From contig NC_086178.1 of NCBI RefSeq assembly GCF_023053635.1, forward strand, positions 94,286,226 through 94,350,225: a stretch of DNA of 64,000 nt. Direction: 5' to 3'. Below are positions 13,101 to 22,850 of this stretch, piece by piece. Origin of the DNA: Elgaria multicarinata webbii (Eukaryota; Chordata; Lepidosauria; Squamata; Anguidae). Both the position numbers and the translations under genes were made by a program. How positions within the stretch are numbered: position 1 is the first letter of the stretch; the number at the start of each line of letters is the position of its first letter. Under the pieces are notes generated by a model. It ran no database searches, had not been told where the DNA came from, and worked only from the letters and a program-made list of their open reading frames with translations.

Positions 13101-15883
13101 CTGGGTTATTGCTAAAAAAGAATAAAAATATGTGGCGGGGACAAATATGCGCTGGGGACAAAACTCAGGCTGATGCTTCTCAGCTGGGGTGCTGATTCGC
13201 AAACACTCTAGGTGGCACTGTTGATTTCCATCTCAACGTAGGGTTCCTCACAGCTTCAGACTGAGACCTTCTGCCAGCCTGCTGATTTAGAGAATGAAAC
13301 TCATGGGGAAGAACCATAGCTCAGTGCTTTGTATGCAGGAGGTCCCAAATTCAAGCTGGTGGCTCTGATGTCAGTGGGTTGGTGAATCCGTTTCTTGGAT
13401 AGCTCCTTTAGAGTTCTAACTGGCCGCGTCATCACACAGGGGAAAATTGCATTTGTTTACCATTGCTTCTCCGCCTGTGAGTTTGTCCTTCATTACTTCA
13501 TTTGAGAGAGGAAGTAAATAAAATGCACATGGCCCATTCAGTGGGCCATTTTGATCGTGCTGCTTCTCCTGCACTCAGCAGGAGATAGCGGCAAATTCTG
13601 TTTTTAAAAATACATCGGACTTACTGGGGTGTTTTTTTTGTGGCATGAAGAAGGCTAGAAGAGGCGGGAGGCACGCAAGAGGAAGACAGTGAAAATCCGT
13701 GAGTGCCCAGTAACGAGCGTGCAATAAAACACTTGTCTGATGGAGCTCAGGTTTTGACTGAGACAAACAGACAAGCTTTTTATCACAGGCTCATTACTGC
13801 CCACTCATGGTACTTCGTGCATCCTTTAGATGATGCTGTCTGCCTCCCACACATCGCCTGCTCCTTCTGGCTTTCGTTCCGTCATAAAATAGACCTGAGT
13901 AAATCCGTTTTTGTTTTTGAAACAAAATGTTCTGCCATTTCCTGCTATGTGCAGGAAAAGCCGCGTTATAAAAACGGTCACTGAATAGGAAAAGTAGTCT
14001 TTGTTTACTTCCTCTTTCTTCCCCTGTATCACGGGACAGAAGCAGGAAGGAAAGTGATAGTAAGGAAATGTGATTTTTCCTCATCTGCGTGGATTCACTG
14101 GTCACTGACATCGGAGCCACCAGCTTCTACTGAATCTCAGATAACTGAGCTGGGAAAGTCCTCCAGCTTGAGGCTTTGGACAGCTGGTACTAGTCAGGTA
14201 GACAGTACTGGGCAAGGTGGGTCTATGATCTGACTCATTCAGTTAAAGTTTAGACCAGGGATGGGCAACTGCAGCAAAACATTTACTACTACTCCAGATT
14301 GAACCCCCCTTCACATCTGGCTCAGCCATATGTATATGACCCCTCCAAGCACCACTGGAATTCCACAAGATCAGTCTGAAACTCTTCAACATCTGTCCCC
14401 CCTTCTTTTTTATTATTATTGTTGAGCACAACTTTTGGTAAGCAAATGGAGCTATGATACAATTCATAAATCCTTTCTCCACCCCCTTCTCTAGTCAATG
14501 CACTGGGCTGTCAGAAGTAAAAAAGAACCAATGCTGGAAGCTCCTGACTTAAATCTGAATGACAAAATGTCTGAAGGTTGTTCCCAGAAGGCTGAAAACA
14601 ACAATGGTGAATTGTTGGGTGACAGAAAGGGGCAAGGAGACTTTGATCCCACTGATGAGAAGCTGCTATCACCAAAGAGCCCTGATTCCCCAGGTAAGCA
14701 GTTTGTAATTACAGCTATTTTAGTGCTAGATGCAAAATTTCTTCAGATGATTGGAACTGGACCCGGGTCAGCAAAATAGGTAGCAACTCTAGGTCTGATT
14801 TTGGAACATATCTTCACTGGGGTTTGCATGCTGTAAAGGTTTGAGGCCTACTGTGGCAAAGTAATAAAGTCAGAGGCCTGGATTTTTTCTGTTGGGAAGG
14901 GGGTATCCCTGAGAGGAGTAGTTTCGTTTCTCCAGTTAAGATTCATTCCCTGGTTAAGAAGGAAGGTGAGACTCTTAAGGAGGCAGAGATTCTTAAGGAG
15001 TTGCTGCTCAGGGGATCCAGGACATGGAAGGAACCCTGACCCATGCATATCAGAGAAGTCTTTTCATCATACCTGATCCATACAAACTATATAGCACCTG
15101 TGCGCAGATTAGTTGAGTCCCTGCCCCACAAGAAATCCAAGGGACTTTAAAATGTGTGCAGATGACATTTCTAGTCCAGGAGTAGACAACCAGGTGCCCT
15201 CCAGAAATTTGGACTACAACTCCCATAAATCCAAACCAGTATGGCTAATGGTCAGGGAATAATGAAATGTGTAGCCCAAAACATCAGGAGGGCACCAAGT
15301 TGCCTGCTACTATTATAGTTCAGATGTGAGTGGACAGTATCCATGAAAGCTTATGCCAGAATAAATACATTTGTTAGGATTTAAGGTGCCACAAGGCTCT
15401 TATTTGCTTTTCTATGTACGAATGAGTAATCACAGATCAAACATGTCAAAACTTTTGTATAATCTCAACCACAGTGCTTTTCATTTTAAGTAGAATCCAC
15501 ATTTGACTAGGAATCTTCAAGGGATGTTGAAAGGGTATGTGTGTTGGGCCAATCCAGGACCAAGCTGAGTTGTGTGCACAGCCTGAACAGACATATTTTT
15601 TCTAACTCCCCTCCTAATGTATTTAGCTCCATCTACAGTTTTTGGCCTTTTGGGAAGAAATGAATGGGCAGGGACTTAGTGATTTTAATATAAAAGGAGT
15701 TTTACTTAATTAAATTGAAGTTCTCTAATAAGTACCATTTCCTCTCTACTAGTTGATGCTTTTCTCACCTCTGTCTTTTTCCTTACAGCATTTTCAGATC
15801 AAAACGGTTGGCACTTGCGTTTCCGCTGGTCTGGTGACACTCCATCTGAACTCCTGCGGAAATTTAGAAACTATGAAATATGA
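4531..15883 (+). CDS. DNAJC12: DNAJC12, J-domain co-chaperone (whole gene, five coding exons)
   Basis: Joined exons 4531-4608, 7772-7850, 11655-11794, 14495-14693 and 15789-15883 give a 196-residue protein with no internal stop; human DNAJC12 has 198. All four introns are GT-AG. The J domain spans about residues 14-80, with the HPD motif at 42-44, which is needed to stimulate HSP70 ATPase. The middle (about 105-165) is acidic, charged and poorly conserved; the C-terminus (GWHLRFRWS then SELLRKFRNYEI) is nearly identical to mammals. Known of the family: a cytosolic type III J protein that works with HSC70 to fold the aromatic amino acid hydroxylases (phenylalanine, tyrosine and tryptophan hydroxylase). 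Start chosen at the ATG giving MDAILN, as in human; the frame is open further upstream but has no ATG there. Nothing looks broken. Confidence 0.96.
5986..6470 (-). mobile_element. L2-clade LINE 3' end, diverged
   Basis: Begins with a TTTATT-rich tail followed by TATACCACCCAACAGCTAA, the reverse of the usual 3' end (GGGCGGTATA before the tail). From about 6220 it continues into sequence whose reverse complement encodes the LINE C-terminal region. An A-rich patch around 6090-6150 separates the two parts. Diverged and non-functional. Confidence 0.7.
7051..7110. repeat. Compound microsatellite (CA)n(TA)n
   Basis: About 60 bases of alternating CA followed by TA repeats inside DNAJC12 intron 1. 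Likely length-polymorphic. Confidence 0.95.
7147..7215 (-). repeat. Short LINE 3' tail fragment
   Basis: Phrases TTTATACGCTGCTTTCCC and AAGCGGCTCACAGTG resemble the 3' end of L2/L3-like LINEs in reverse orientation. Only about 70 bases remain. Confidence 0.45.
7772..7850 (+). CDS. DNAJC12: DNAJC12 coding exon 2 (HPD motif)
   Basis: 79 bases encoding VEQIVSEFKIKALECHPDKH and the following residues. It carries the HPD catalytic tripeptide of the J domain. Donor GTATGTG at 7851. Ends in phase 1. Confidence 0.96.
7851..11654. other. DNAJC12 intron 2
   Basis: 3.8 kb with a split tRNA-derived SINE (9758-10215) and a short 'ggatgcttacctagaggtaag' type repeat near 9230-9310. Two overlapping plus-strand frames near 11043-11484 (117 and 115 codons) have no recognisable homology and are taken as chance. 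Acceptor is GGTTTATAG ending at 11654. Confidence 0.75.
9758..10215 (-). repeat. tRNA-derived SINE, split by inserted sequence
   Basis: The 3' body (ACATAGAAAGCTGCTTCATA, then a 'gttcatcaagccc' phrase) lies at 9758-9835. The tRNA-like head (TTGAACCTAGGACCTTCTG, then CACTGAGCTACCGCCCC) lies at 10092-10215. About 250 bases between them include a G run and a short LINE tail near 10000-10045. The head is on the minus strand. Confidence 0.65.
11655..11794 (+). CDS. DNAJC12: DNAJC12 coding exon 3
   Basis: 140 bases that complete the J domain (ETFQKLQQAKEILTDEE, then GRYDYWRRS) and continue to NSVKT. Donor is GTTAGT at 11795, weaker than the others. Returns to phase 0. Confidence 0.95.
11815..11985 (-). 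mobile_element. L2-clade LINE 3' fragment
   Basis: The reverse complement carries the phrase that encodes the C-terminal end of the L2 reverse transcriptase; on the plus strand it reads ACATTCCACAACCAAGGTGC, the usual 'leftover' of this family. It begins very close to the exon 3 donor. Confidence 0.7.
12026..12121 (-). repeat. SINE remnant
   Basis: Phrases GAAGCTGCCGTATATCATG and CATTGGTCCATCTAACTCA match the body of the same tRNA-derived SINE as at 21094. The head was lost or displaced by the MITE that follows directly. Confidence 0.55.
12125..12455 (+). mobile_element. MITE, GAGCTCCATCAG family, copy 1
   Basis: A 331-bp element beginning GAGCTCCATCAGACAAGC and ending ATGTAATGATGCTC. Terminal bases GAGC/GCTC and TCATCA-like subterminal bases are inverted. 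It is flanked by the 3-bp direct repeat ATA (12122-12124 and 12456-12458). It has an internal palindrome, TTCCTCTTTCAAAAGAGGAA. No coding capacity. Other copies at 13425, 13760, 46948 and 54344. Confidence 0.75.
12528..12645. repeat. Palindromic 'actacaactccca' repeat
   Basis: Left arm has TGGACTGCAACTCCCATTAC, right arm has GATGGTAGTTGCAGTCCAAA; the arms are roughly inverted around a centre near 12585. One of the commonest short palindromic elements in this window (others near 15178, 20890, 22515, 26915, 30230, 31105, 31505 and 49065). Confidence 0.65.
13425..13748 (-). mobile_element. MITE, GAGCTCCATCAG family, copy 2 (reverse)
   Basis: Same element as at 12125 in opposite orientation; the head is at the high end (CTGATGGAGCTC ends near 13748). 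The tail end is altered and no target-site duplication is clear. Lies next to copy 3 in inverted orientation, so transcripts of intron 3 could fold into a long hairpin. Confidence 0.7.
13760..14110 (+). mobile_element. MITE, GAGCTCCATCAG family, copy 3 (diverged)
   Basis: More diverged copy: recognisable from CAGACAAGCTTTTTATCACA, the 'cctgctatgtgcaggaaaag' centre and the AAATGTGATTTTTCCTCATC end. Termini have decayed. Confidence 0.6.
14495..14693 (+). CDS. DNAJC12: DNAJC12 coding exon 4
   Basis: 199 bases starting SMHWAVRSKKEPMLEAPDLN and ending SPKSPDSP. This is the acidic linker, variable between species; it is rich in Lys, Glu, Asp and Asn. Donor GTAAGCA at 14694. Ends in phase 1. Confidence 0.93.
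14694..15788. other. DNAJC12 intron 4
   Basis: 1.1 kb. Contains a degraded palindromic repeat (15178-15300), followed directly by another reptile repeat phrase, AGGTGCCACAAGGCTCTTA (near 15385). Acceptor is TTCCTTACAG ending at 15788. Confidence 0.75.
15178..15300. repeat. Palindromic 'actacaactccca' repeat
   Basis: TTTGGACTACAACTCCCAT near 15209 and a diverged inverted partner ending AGGAGGGCACCAAG near 15297. Confidence 0.6.
15789..15883 (+). CDS. DNAJC12: DNAJC12 coding exon 5 and stop
   Basis: 95 bases, AFSDQNGWHLRFRWSGDTP then SELLRKFRNYEI and TGA. This conserved C-terminal tail is the diagnostic end of DNAJC12; its conservation to the last residue shows the gene is intact. Confidence 0.95.
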
Positions 15884-16671
15884 AGCAGAAGACCAAATGT
15901 ATGCGAAAGGCCAAATATGTGTTGAACCTTCTGTTCACCATTTCAGTATTTTTGTATATGTTTATAAAGGATTGTTTGTGTCTATGGATATTCCTATTTA
16001 TAATTATGTAGATTTGTAGTATGCATGTCAGAGTTCACCTTATAAACACCATGGTTTTTGAACTGTGGGCAGCTACTTTATTCATTATTAGGATACATAA
16101 TACGTAGGTGCAGTTAGCCCCTTCTTCCAAACTTTGTCTTCAAAGTAGGTATGACCTTTCTTCTTTATTTGTTGAACAGTTTGGAAAAGCTCTTGTTGTG
16201 CAGCAGCCTTAACCCATCCTGTCTTTCAGCCCTTAATTGTTTTTGATCCCATAAAAAAACACTCGTTTCTTGCATGGAGAAGGGCGGTGGAACCTGCATA
16301 AGAAACAAAAGTGTTTGTGGACTTCGTGTGCAGACGGGCAGCATTGGACACTGCCATAGTCTTTATGCTTTCAATTTTAACGTATCGGGAGATTTTGCTG
16401 TTTTTCCACTGCAATAGGTAACATAGCTGCTCCACTAGAAATTGTCACTTATACTGGGTTACTGAAATTATTCAAGCAGCGATGTAGGCACCTCATCATT
16501 TTGTATCCATTACTGGAGGGTAAGAACGGCATTTTCCTGTTTGATATGCTAATTTCCTGCAGTGCATGATGGCAGAAGAGCCAAGGAGTCTAGAATGGTA
16601 ATAGAAGATCCTGTCTGACAAGATGAAAGGTGGTATCCTCACTTGCTTAGGAGCTTTGAGCCATGTCTACC

Positions 16672-17525
16672 AACCAGTGTCATCCTATGAAGCTGATTGG
16701 TGGGAGATAAACGACAGATAAAAGGAAGTACTTCTTCACACCAGTGCATAGTTAAACTAGGAAATTCGCTACCACAAGATGTAGTGATAGCCAGCAATTT
16801 TGATGGCTTTAAGAGGGGGTAGGATAAAACTGTCAACAGTGTCAAAGATAAAAATCCACTTTGGTTGTAAGGCAACTCTCTTTTATTGAGCTGTATGGAG
16901 AGAGTCCTACAGACAAAGAACTTCTCTGGCAGTGTGAAAAGCGGTTATATTTATACATAGTAGCATCTTAACTAATTAGCAGTTAGCAAAGTTCTAAAGC
17001 AAAACAAAGACAGATCAAAGAAAAATTCTTCATTATACCTTATGAACAGATGGCCCATAACTCTTCTGGCAATTTCAGATTGACCTGGATGGTCACTCCT
17101 TATCAAGCTAGTTTGTCTTCTACTATATCAAGACGTCTTGACAGTTAGGCATGTCCTTGCTGACATAGTTTTAGCAACAGAGCACAATCAGGTGCATACA
17201 TCATTACAAGCCCATCATGCAGTTCACTTGCAAGAACCAAACTATATATAGAGGCCTACATACAGAGCAGGTATATCAAGGCTTGTGGCCTTGTTTTCTT
17301 AGTGGCTACTAGTCCTGATGGCTCTATGCTACCTCCAATATCAGAGGCTGTAAGCCTATACTGCAGCTGCTGGGGAACAGAGGCAGGAGGGTGCTGTTGT
17401 ACTCATGCCCTGCTTGTTGGGGATCTCCCCCCCCCTCCGTTGACAGCTGTTTGGCCACTGTGTAAACAGAATACTGGACTAGATGGACTCCTGGTCTGAT
17501 CCAGCATGGCTCTTCTTATGTTTAC
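16672..17525 (+). mobile_element. CR1 LINE 3' UTR, interrupted
   Basis: 16672-16830 holds AAAAGGAAGTACTTCTTCAC and CTACCACAAGATGTAGTGAT. The element resumes at about 17299 with GTGGCTACTAGTCCTGATGG and ends ATGGCTCTTCTTATGTT. These are the well-known tail phrases of squamate CR1. About 470 bases of unrelated sequence sit between the two parts. Confidence 0.8.
16831..17298 (-). mobile_element. LTR-like insertion within the CR1 tail
   Basis: Read on the minus strand this has a TATAAATA box (16948-16955) followed about 65 bases later by AATAAAAGAGAG (around 16877-16888), the arrangement of a retroviral U3-R region. The sub-segment 16831-17143 begins TGTCAA and ends TTGACA, as LTRs do (TG...CA). 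No matching target-site duplication is seen, so exact borders are uncertain. Could be a solo LTR or part of another element. Confidence 0.4.
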
Positions 17526-17660
17526 TTGTGGCAATACCTTTAGCACATTACAGCAGTGCTGTATTGATACCGTTCATGGGAGCTTCTGTATAAGATCTGA
17601 AAGATGCCACTTGAGTTACGCGACTGTATAAAGATTAAGCTGAGATGGCAATGGGGACTC

Positions 17661-17744
17661 TGCCTTTTCTTTTTAGTTTGTATAGCTGAGCCCTACCTGG
17701 AATGCCGTTTCTTTTTAGTTTGTATAGCTGAGCCCTACCTGGAA
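17661..17744. repeat. 42-bp tandem duplication
   Basis: Two adjacent 42-base units (17661-17702, 17703-17744) that differ at one base. Each contains TTTCTTTTTAGTTTG, a polypyrimidine tract followed by AG. The near-identity indicates a recent event. Confidence 0.95.
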
Positions 17745-18267
17745 TGCAAGTGTGGAACTTCAGTTCAGTCAAAATGACACCCGTGAAATGAAGTTGCAGA
17801 CAATTTACTTAGTTATTTGCTTAATTCTTCTATAAAGATGTAGCTATTCAAATAACACTGCTGGGGAAATGAAAGTTGGGAAGAGCATGGGATTTTGATC
17901 ATGTGTCTGCAGAATATCACCTATAGTAATATTCCCCAGATGTTGGTGTTTGGAAATTTCCACCAAAGACCATTTTCACGTTTTAAGCATTTATCTTAAA
18001 TAAGATCTTTCATTCAAAAGAGAGATCTGGGCCAGTCCTTTTGGTGTACAGGAAGCAAAGCCATTTATGTAGGTGCCGAAACATGATAGCAGCCCATTGT
18101 CAATCATTTAAAATCTAAATTAGTTTCAAATCTGTTACTTTTTTCTTTAACCCTGTTTTATTGTATATGATTAACACTGTATTGGTAACTTATATAGATG
18201 TATCTAATACACAAGGGGACGTGCAGCGTGGCTTTGTTTCTTCTGTTTGATCTGTTGCCTTTGCAGT

Positions 18268-18273
18268 AATAAA
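18268..18273 (+). terminator. Candidate poly(A) signal (AATAAA)
   Basis: AATAAA in TGCAGTAATAAAGTCC, followed by a T-rich stretch. First canonical signal downstream of the DNAJC12 stop, on the same strand. Its use is inferred. Confidence 0.4.
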
Positions 18274-19279
18274 GTCCAATTATTTTAGAGTTGTGCATAA
18301 ATGGTGCCCATTCTTTTTTTAGGTTGTTCCCCCTTCTTTCTCTTTAACAATTCGAGTAAATGACAGCATGGAAACGTGCTTCAGCCAAGGAGGCAAGTCT
18401 AGCAAAATGCCTCATTTTCCCTTCTGTAGTCTTCTCTTTGGCTATAAACATTGTTCCCGTGCACGTGGGTCCATGATCAAAAGATAGCTACTTTCCACAG
18501 CTCATACTCAGGTTGATCAGAAAGCTCATGGATCTGGGGTCTCCAATGTGGTGGCCTTAGGCAGCACCAGACTCTCTGCTCCTTATTTTATTTCATAAGA
18601 TTTTATGCACACACACACACACTTATACGCACACACATATATATTGACTGCCATGTGGCAAGGCAAAGTAATGCCCTCCAGCACCTTTTGTTTTTGGGTT
18701 CAAAAGAATGGTTTTGTGTGTTGAACCTCAGTCACCACCTCTACTTTGTACTTAGGTTCTTGGACTAGTTATGTTTCTTTTCGTATCACCAGTTTGCTTT
18801 CTTGGAAATGTTTTTTTTGTGATTGTCCATGTCCCCCGTGGTAGCCATTTTGTGAATGTGCAAGTCCCCCCAAGGCAGCCATTTTGTGAGAGTGCGCATA
18901 ACAGATTATCAAAACTCAAAATATGTCCACTGGTTCAAAAAGGTTGGGGACCTTTGTCATGGAGAGATGCTAGTGAATTTAGCTTTGCCAAATCTAGCAA
19001 CCGACATTCTTGACTCACTCTCTACTTGCCCTTTTTTATTCCTGCATCATAGAGCTTCTTAGAGTTTTGTTCAGTTTTTGAAGTCTTCTTGTTCTTTTGA
19101 AATCTAAAGAACTTAGCAGTATTTCTTGCCAAACATGGCAGCTTACATCCATAACAATATGTTTTTAGAGTCATATGAACCAACAAAGAACATAAAAAAT
19201 ATTCTAGCAGCACAGGCCATAAAAACATTCCAGCGGCTGAAAGAGAGGAAAAACAAAGTAAACGTTTAGTGAAACAAAA

Positions 19280-19545
19280 ATATCTCCACCATTTATCTCA
19301 AAGCTTCCACAAGAAGTGTTACAAAAGGAGTTCCACAACCATGGTGATGCCACCGAAAAGATCCTGTCCCATCTCTTAGTAAATGCACCTCTGAAGGGAA
19401 CAGGGTGTGGTCCAATGCCTCATATAGTGAACGTAGTGGGCAGGCAGATCTACGTGGGAAGAAGTGGTCAATCACATATCCTGGTCCCAAATGATTTAGT
19501 GCTTTATACACACTTTATACACAGAAATGCACTGGAAGGGATTAT
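19280..19545 (-). mobile_element. L2-clade LINE 3' fragment, old
   Basis: The reverse complement encodes a degraded form of the C-terminal end of the LINE ORF (MYKALNHLGPGY near 19475-19511, matching 'YKALHGLGPGY'). Confidence 0.6.
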
Positions 19546-19805
19546 TATAGGCATAAGAATACCAACCTCCCTTACAAGATAGAACTACTAGGAAAGGGAC
19601 CATAGCTCCAGGGGTGACCAGAAGGATGGCAATTTGCTCTAGCCCCCCTTCCCCAAAGCAAGAGGCCCTCTGCCTCAGCTCCTATGCATATCATTGGCCC
19701 CTGAACCAACCCTGCCACATTGCTCACCAGAGTCCCACAATGGCAGGGCCCCAAAGGTCACACCTCCCACAGACCCTATCATCCCTTTGAGCAGCCTTCC
19801 ACAGC

Positions 19806-19950
19806 ACAGAAGTGGGGCACATGCGTTGCATGCAGAAAGTCCCAAATTCAAACCAAAGCATCTCCAGCTGATGAGAAATTCATCTACCTGAAACGCATGA
19901 GAGCCGCTGAGCTAGATGGCTAAGTAGTATGACCTGATGTAAGGCAGCTT
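19806..19950 (+). repeat. tRNA-derived SINE
   Basis: Tail of the tRNA-like head (TTGCATGCAGAAAGTCCCAA) then the body, ending GATGTAAGGCAGCTTTCTAT. Same family as at 21094, opposite strand. Confidence 0.6.
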
Positions 19951-20244
19951 TCTATATTCCTGGTCTTGGAGTGGCATTGCTACATTCCATATTCCAGCCT
20001 CCAGAATTATGTCAGCAGACATGCCATCCCTTTCATGAGAGCTATCCTATGGGTTTTACCACTGACTAAACAAAGGTGTAGTTTCACGGTCCTGTGGTAC
20101 ACGAAGAGGTCATGTGAATCTAGGCACCTGGAGCTGGCACTGATCTGGGACTAAAATAGTTCCAATCCTTTGAAAGTCTAGTTTACAATTATTGTTATTG
20201 TTATTATCTCAATTTATACCCCAGCAGTACCCTACATTGTAACC

Positions 20245-20400
20245 CACCCCTCTAAATTGAGGTGTATTTAATTATATTTTTAACTTTTGTATATTTCTAT
20301 TTATAAGTTTTAACTGCATATGTTTTAATTTTGTAAAGCCGCCTTGAGGCCCAGCATTGGGTGAAAGGCAGGCTACAAATCATCATCATCTTCATCATCT
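20245..20400 (+). repeat. LINE 3' tail (L2-like)
   Basis: T-rich sequence followed by AAGCCGCCTTGAGGCCCAGC and AAAGGCAGGCTACAAATC then a CAT repeat, the expected 3' end of an L2-like LINE. Confidence 0.6.
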
Positions 20401-20889
20401 GAAATACAACTTCATTCAGAACAGCATGAAAGCAAACAGGCTGTCATTCCAAATCCTTATCTCACGATGACTAAGCAGCAAGAGAGATTGCTTCCTTTTC
20501 TTATGAGAAATAGGACAATAGCACCGTATCAATCAGGAATAGCAAGTGCTACTGATGGTTACTGAAGAACTTTAATTTCCGGAAGGCCATCACTATCCCT
20601 TTCTCAGTTCATAACAAATGAGCGGGCAAGGCAGTTCAGTGTGGCTGGCTGCAAATGAAATGTTGTAAAGCTGATGTAATTGCAGAGTAAGTGATAAAAC
20701 TGTCTTGCACAATAAAAGCCTTCATATTCTTTCAGGTTTGGATGTGGTGATATGCATCAGTTGCTTGTGGTTCATGTTATTGCTTCTGGGCACCTATTTT
20801 GACCTATCGGCATCAGCAGTGCTGCCTAGGCTCCAGTATCAAGCTGCAATTTTCAGGGTTTGGGCGATGGCCTGTTCCATTGGCCCAGG

Positions 20890-20985
20890 ACTGGGGAGCC
20901 TGCCTCAAAATGTTGAAATACAACCCCCATCATCCCTCACTATTAGCCAGGCTGGCTGGAGCTGAACGGTCCAACAAGATTTGCA
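20890..20985. repeat. Palindromic 'actacaactccca' repeat, one arm
   Basis: Contains ACAACCCCCATCATCCCTCA and a short second arm. Diverged. Confidence 0.45.
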
Positions 20986-21093
20986 GGGCCATAAGTTCTC
21001 TAGCGCTGCTTTGGCCCATTGTTTGGCCCAGTATTTGGCCCAAATACTGTTGTGTATTTGCATGTTCCAGATGGTGGGTTGAAGGAGCCCTAG

Positions 21094-21262
21094 GAACTTT
21101 GCAAGCTGCCTTATACTGACCCTTGGTCCATCTAGCTCAGTATTGTCAACAATGACTGGCAGTTTCAACTAATAATTTTTCCAGCCCTGCCTGGAGAGGC
21201 CTGGGATTGAACCTGGGTCCCTCTGCATACAAAGCAGGTGCTCGACCCACTGAGCTACAGGT
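21094..21262 (-). repeat. tRNA-derived SINE
   Basis: Nearly full copy. Body (CAAGCTGCCTTATACTGACC, then GGTCCATCTAGCTCAGTATT) followed by the reverse of the head (TTGAACCTGGGTCCCTCTGC ... CACTGAGCTACAGG). The B-box-like sequence is on the minus strand. Confidence 0.8.
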
Positions 21263-21552
21263 GGTTGATAGAAAGCCAGTTTAGAAGGTGGATGATAAGA
21301 TGATGCCAGGAATGAAAGAGGGGAGTGGCTTTGGTGTGAAGGACTAGAAGCCTACAGGTATGTTACAACCTGGGATTTCAGTCTTAACCAGCAAGTATAA
21401 AAGATATGGTAAGAGAAGAGAACAGCTAGCTCTTCAAAAACAAGATACTGTGGAGACTATTACACTCTCCAGTTTCCTAAAACACTTTCTTTCTTTCTTT
21501 CTTTTTCTACAAAGGCAGTGCACTCTCAACCCGCTCTTCCCAAGTGGAGAAA

Positions 21553-22078
21553 GGCTGCGTTCGGACAACACAATAGTCAAGGTTGGGTTAAAAGTCAACT
21601 CCAGGGTTGATTATCAAGGGGGTACTCCCCACACAACATGATTATAATCAACCGTGGAGTGGATTAACCTCAGTGTCAAGTTGACTATTAGTCAACTGTG
21701 TGTTTGATTGATACATCCCCTGCCCTCTTTCCACCCCAGTCCTCCTGCTGGTATCCCATCAGCCATTGCAAGTTCTGCTGGCTGGTGTAGAGCAGTAGCC
21801 ACTGCTTTGGTTGCTCTTGCCAGAGGACTCTGTAGGCAGCCGAAATAGCCAACTCAACGGGGTGAAACAGTCCATGGAGCCCGACAGAAACACGCTAACC
21901 AATGGTTGTGTGACTAGTCAACTCTGCAGAGCATTGTTTTTCTCTGTTGGTTATTTTGGGAGAATAGTCAACCGTGGGGTAGTTTTTGCCTGACAGACAA
22001 CACGATAACCAATGGTTGACTATTCAACTAATGGTTGACTATTTAAACCACTGTTGGTTATTGTGTTGTCCAAATCCA
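21553..22078. mobile_element. Palindromic non-autonomous DNA element (~525 bp)
   Basis: Left end has TTCGGACAACACAATAG, and the right end its inverse ATTGTGTTGTCCAAATCC. The interior has many inverted copies of the motif GGTTGACTA / TAGTCAACC. The middle (about 21738-21800) is similar to 58075-58140. No coding capacity and no clear target duplication. Superfamily not assigned. Confidence 0.55.
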
Positions 22079-22514
22079 TTCCCACGCTGGTGTCCTGTTT
22101 ATAGAGAAACAACTTGTGTTTTGGTCTTAAAAGATGTTTGTGTGCTGTTGGTTGCCCCTAAAATTGGGCTTTTAGCAAATGCGTTCGTGTTTGGGCTAGG
22201 CCAACCATTTGTAGTGGTAGGATGGCCACTTAGGTATCACCAATGCAAGAGGAACCACATCACCAGAAAGATGGGTAAAAGAGAGGACACACATTTGCAT
22301 GTGCTAATTTATATGTAGAAATGCAAAGTTAGAAATTGCTAGTATAAATTTAAATAGAAACACAGTACATCTCACCATCGTGAGAAAGACAGTGACCTGC
22401 ATGTCTGTTTGCTCAATTTGCTGTCCAGGTGCTGTTGATGGGCACCACCAAGGGCCCCGAGTTCTCCTTTCTTAACACCCTTTATCTTTTCAAAGCAATC
22501 TCCGATTAGACAGC

Positions 22515-22600
22515 TTTTGGACTACAAACCCCAATACTCCTGACCATTGACCATGCTGCCTAGGGCTGATGGGAACTGGACGGCCCCAGGTTGGGGAAGT
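22515..22600. repeat. Palindromic 'actacaactccca' repeat, partial
   Basis: GGACTACAAACCCCAATACT near 22519, ending in AGGTTGGGGAAGTCTGACC, the usual right border of this repeat. Confidence 0.55.
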
Positions 22601-22820
22601 CTGACCTGATCAGTTAACACCTAGGTGGACTAGCAGCACAACTTGGAAGAGTATAGAACAGGGCAGGCACAGGTTAACGGCTTCAGTGAACAATAGGCCT
22701 AAAACTGAGGGACATGTTATGCTAAATATTTTTAAATGCTTTCTTTTTCTGAGGAAACACTGCAGGGTGGGCCCTGATCCAGTCTGGGACTATGCTGCCA
22801 AGGAAGAGTGTTTTTTTTAA

Positions 22821-22850
22821 AAAACAAACAAACAAACAAACAAACAAACA
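22821..22850. repeat. (AAAC)n microsatellite
   Basis: Seven to eight AAAC units preceded by a T run. Confidence 0.9.

Larger units (their letters stand above)
11795..14494. other. DNAJC12 intron 3, dense in transposon remnants
   Basis: 2.7 kb almost filled with repeats: an L2 fragment starting 25 bases after the donor, a SINE piece, three copies of a 330-350 bp MITE and a palindromic repeat. Acceptor is CTTCTCTAG ending at 14494. Confidence 0.8.
15884..18267. other. DNAJC12 3' UTR and/or 3' flank
   Basis: No ORF of note. The first clear AATAAA signal I see is at 18268, which would make a 2.4-kb 3' UTR that includes a CR1 tail and an LTR-like insertion; an earlier, non-canonical site (TATAAA near 15962) is possible. 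The true 3' end cannot be set from sequence alone. Confidence 0.5.
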
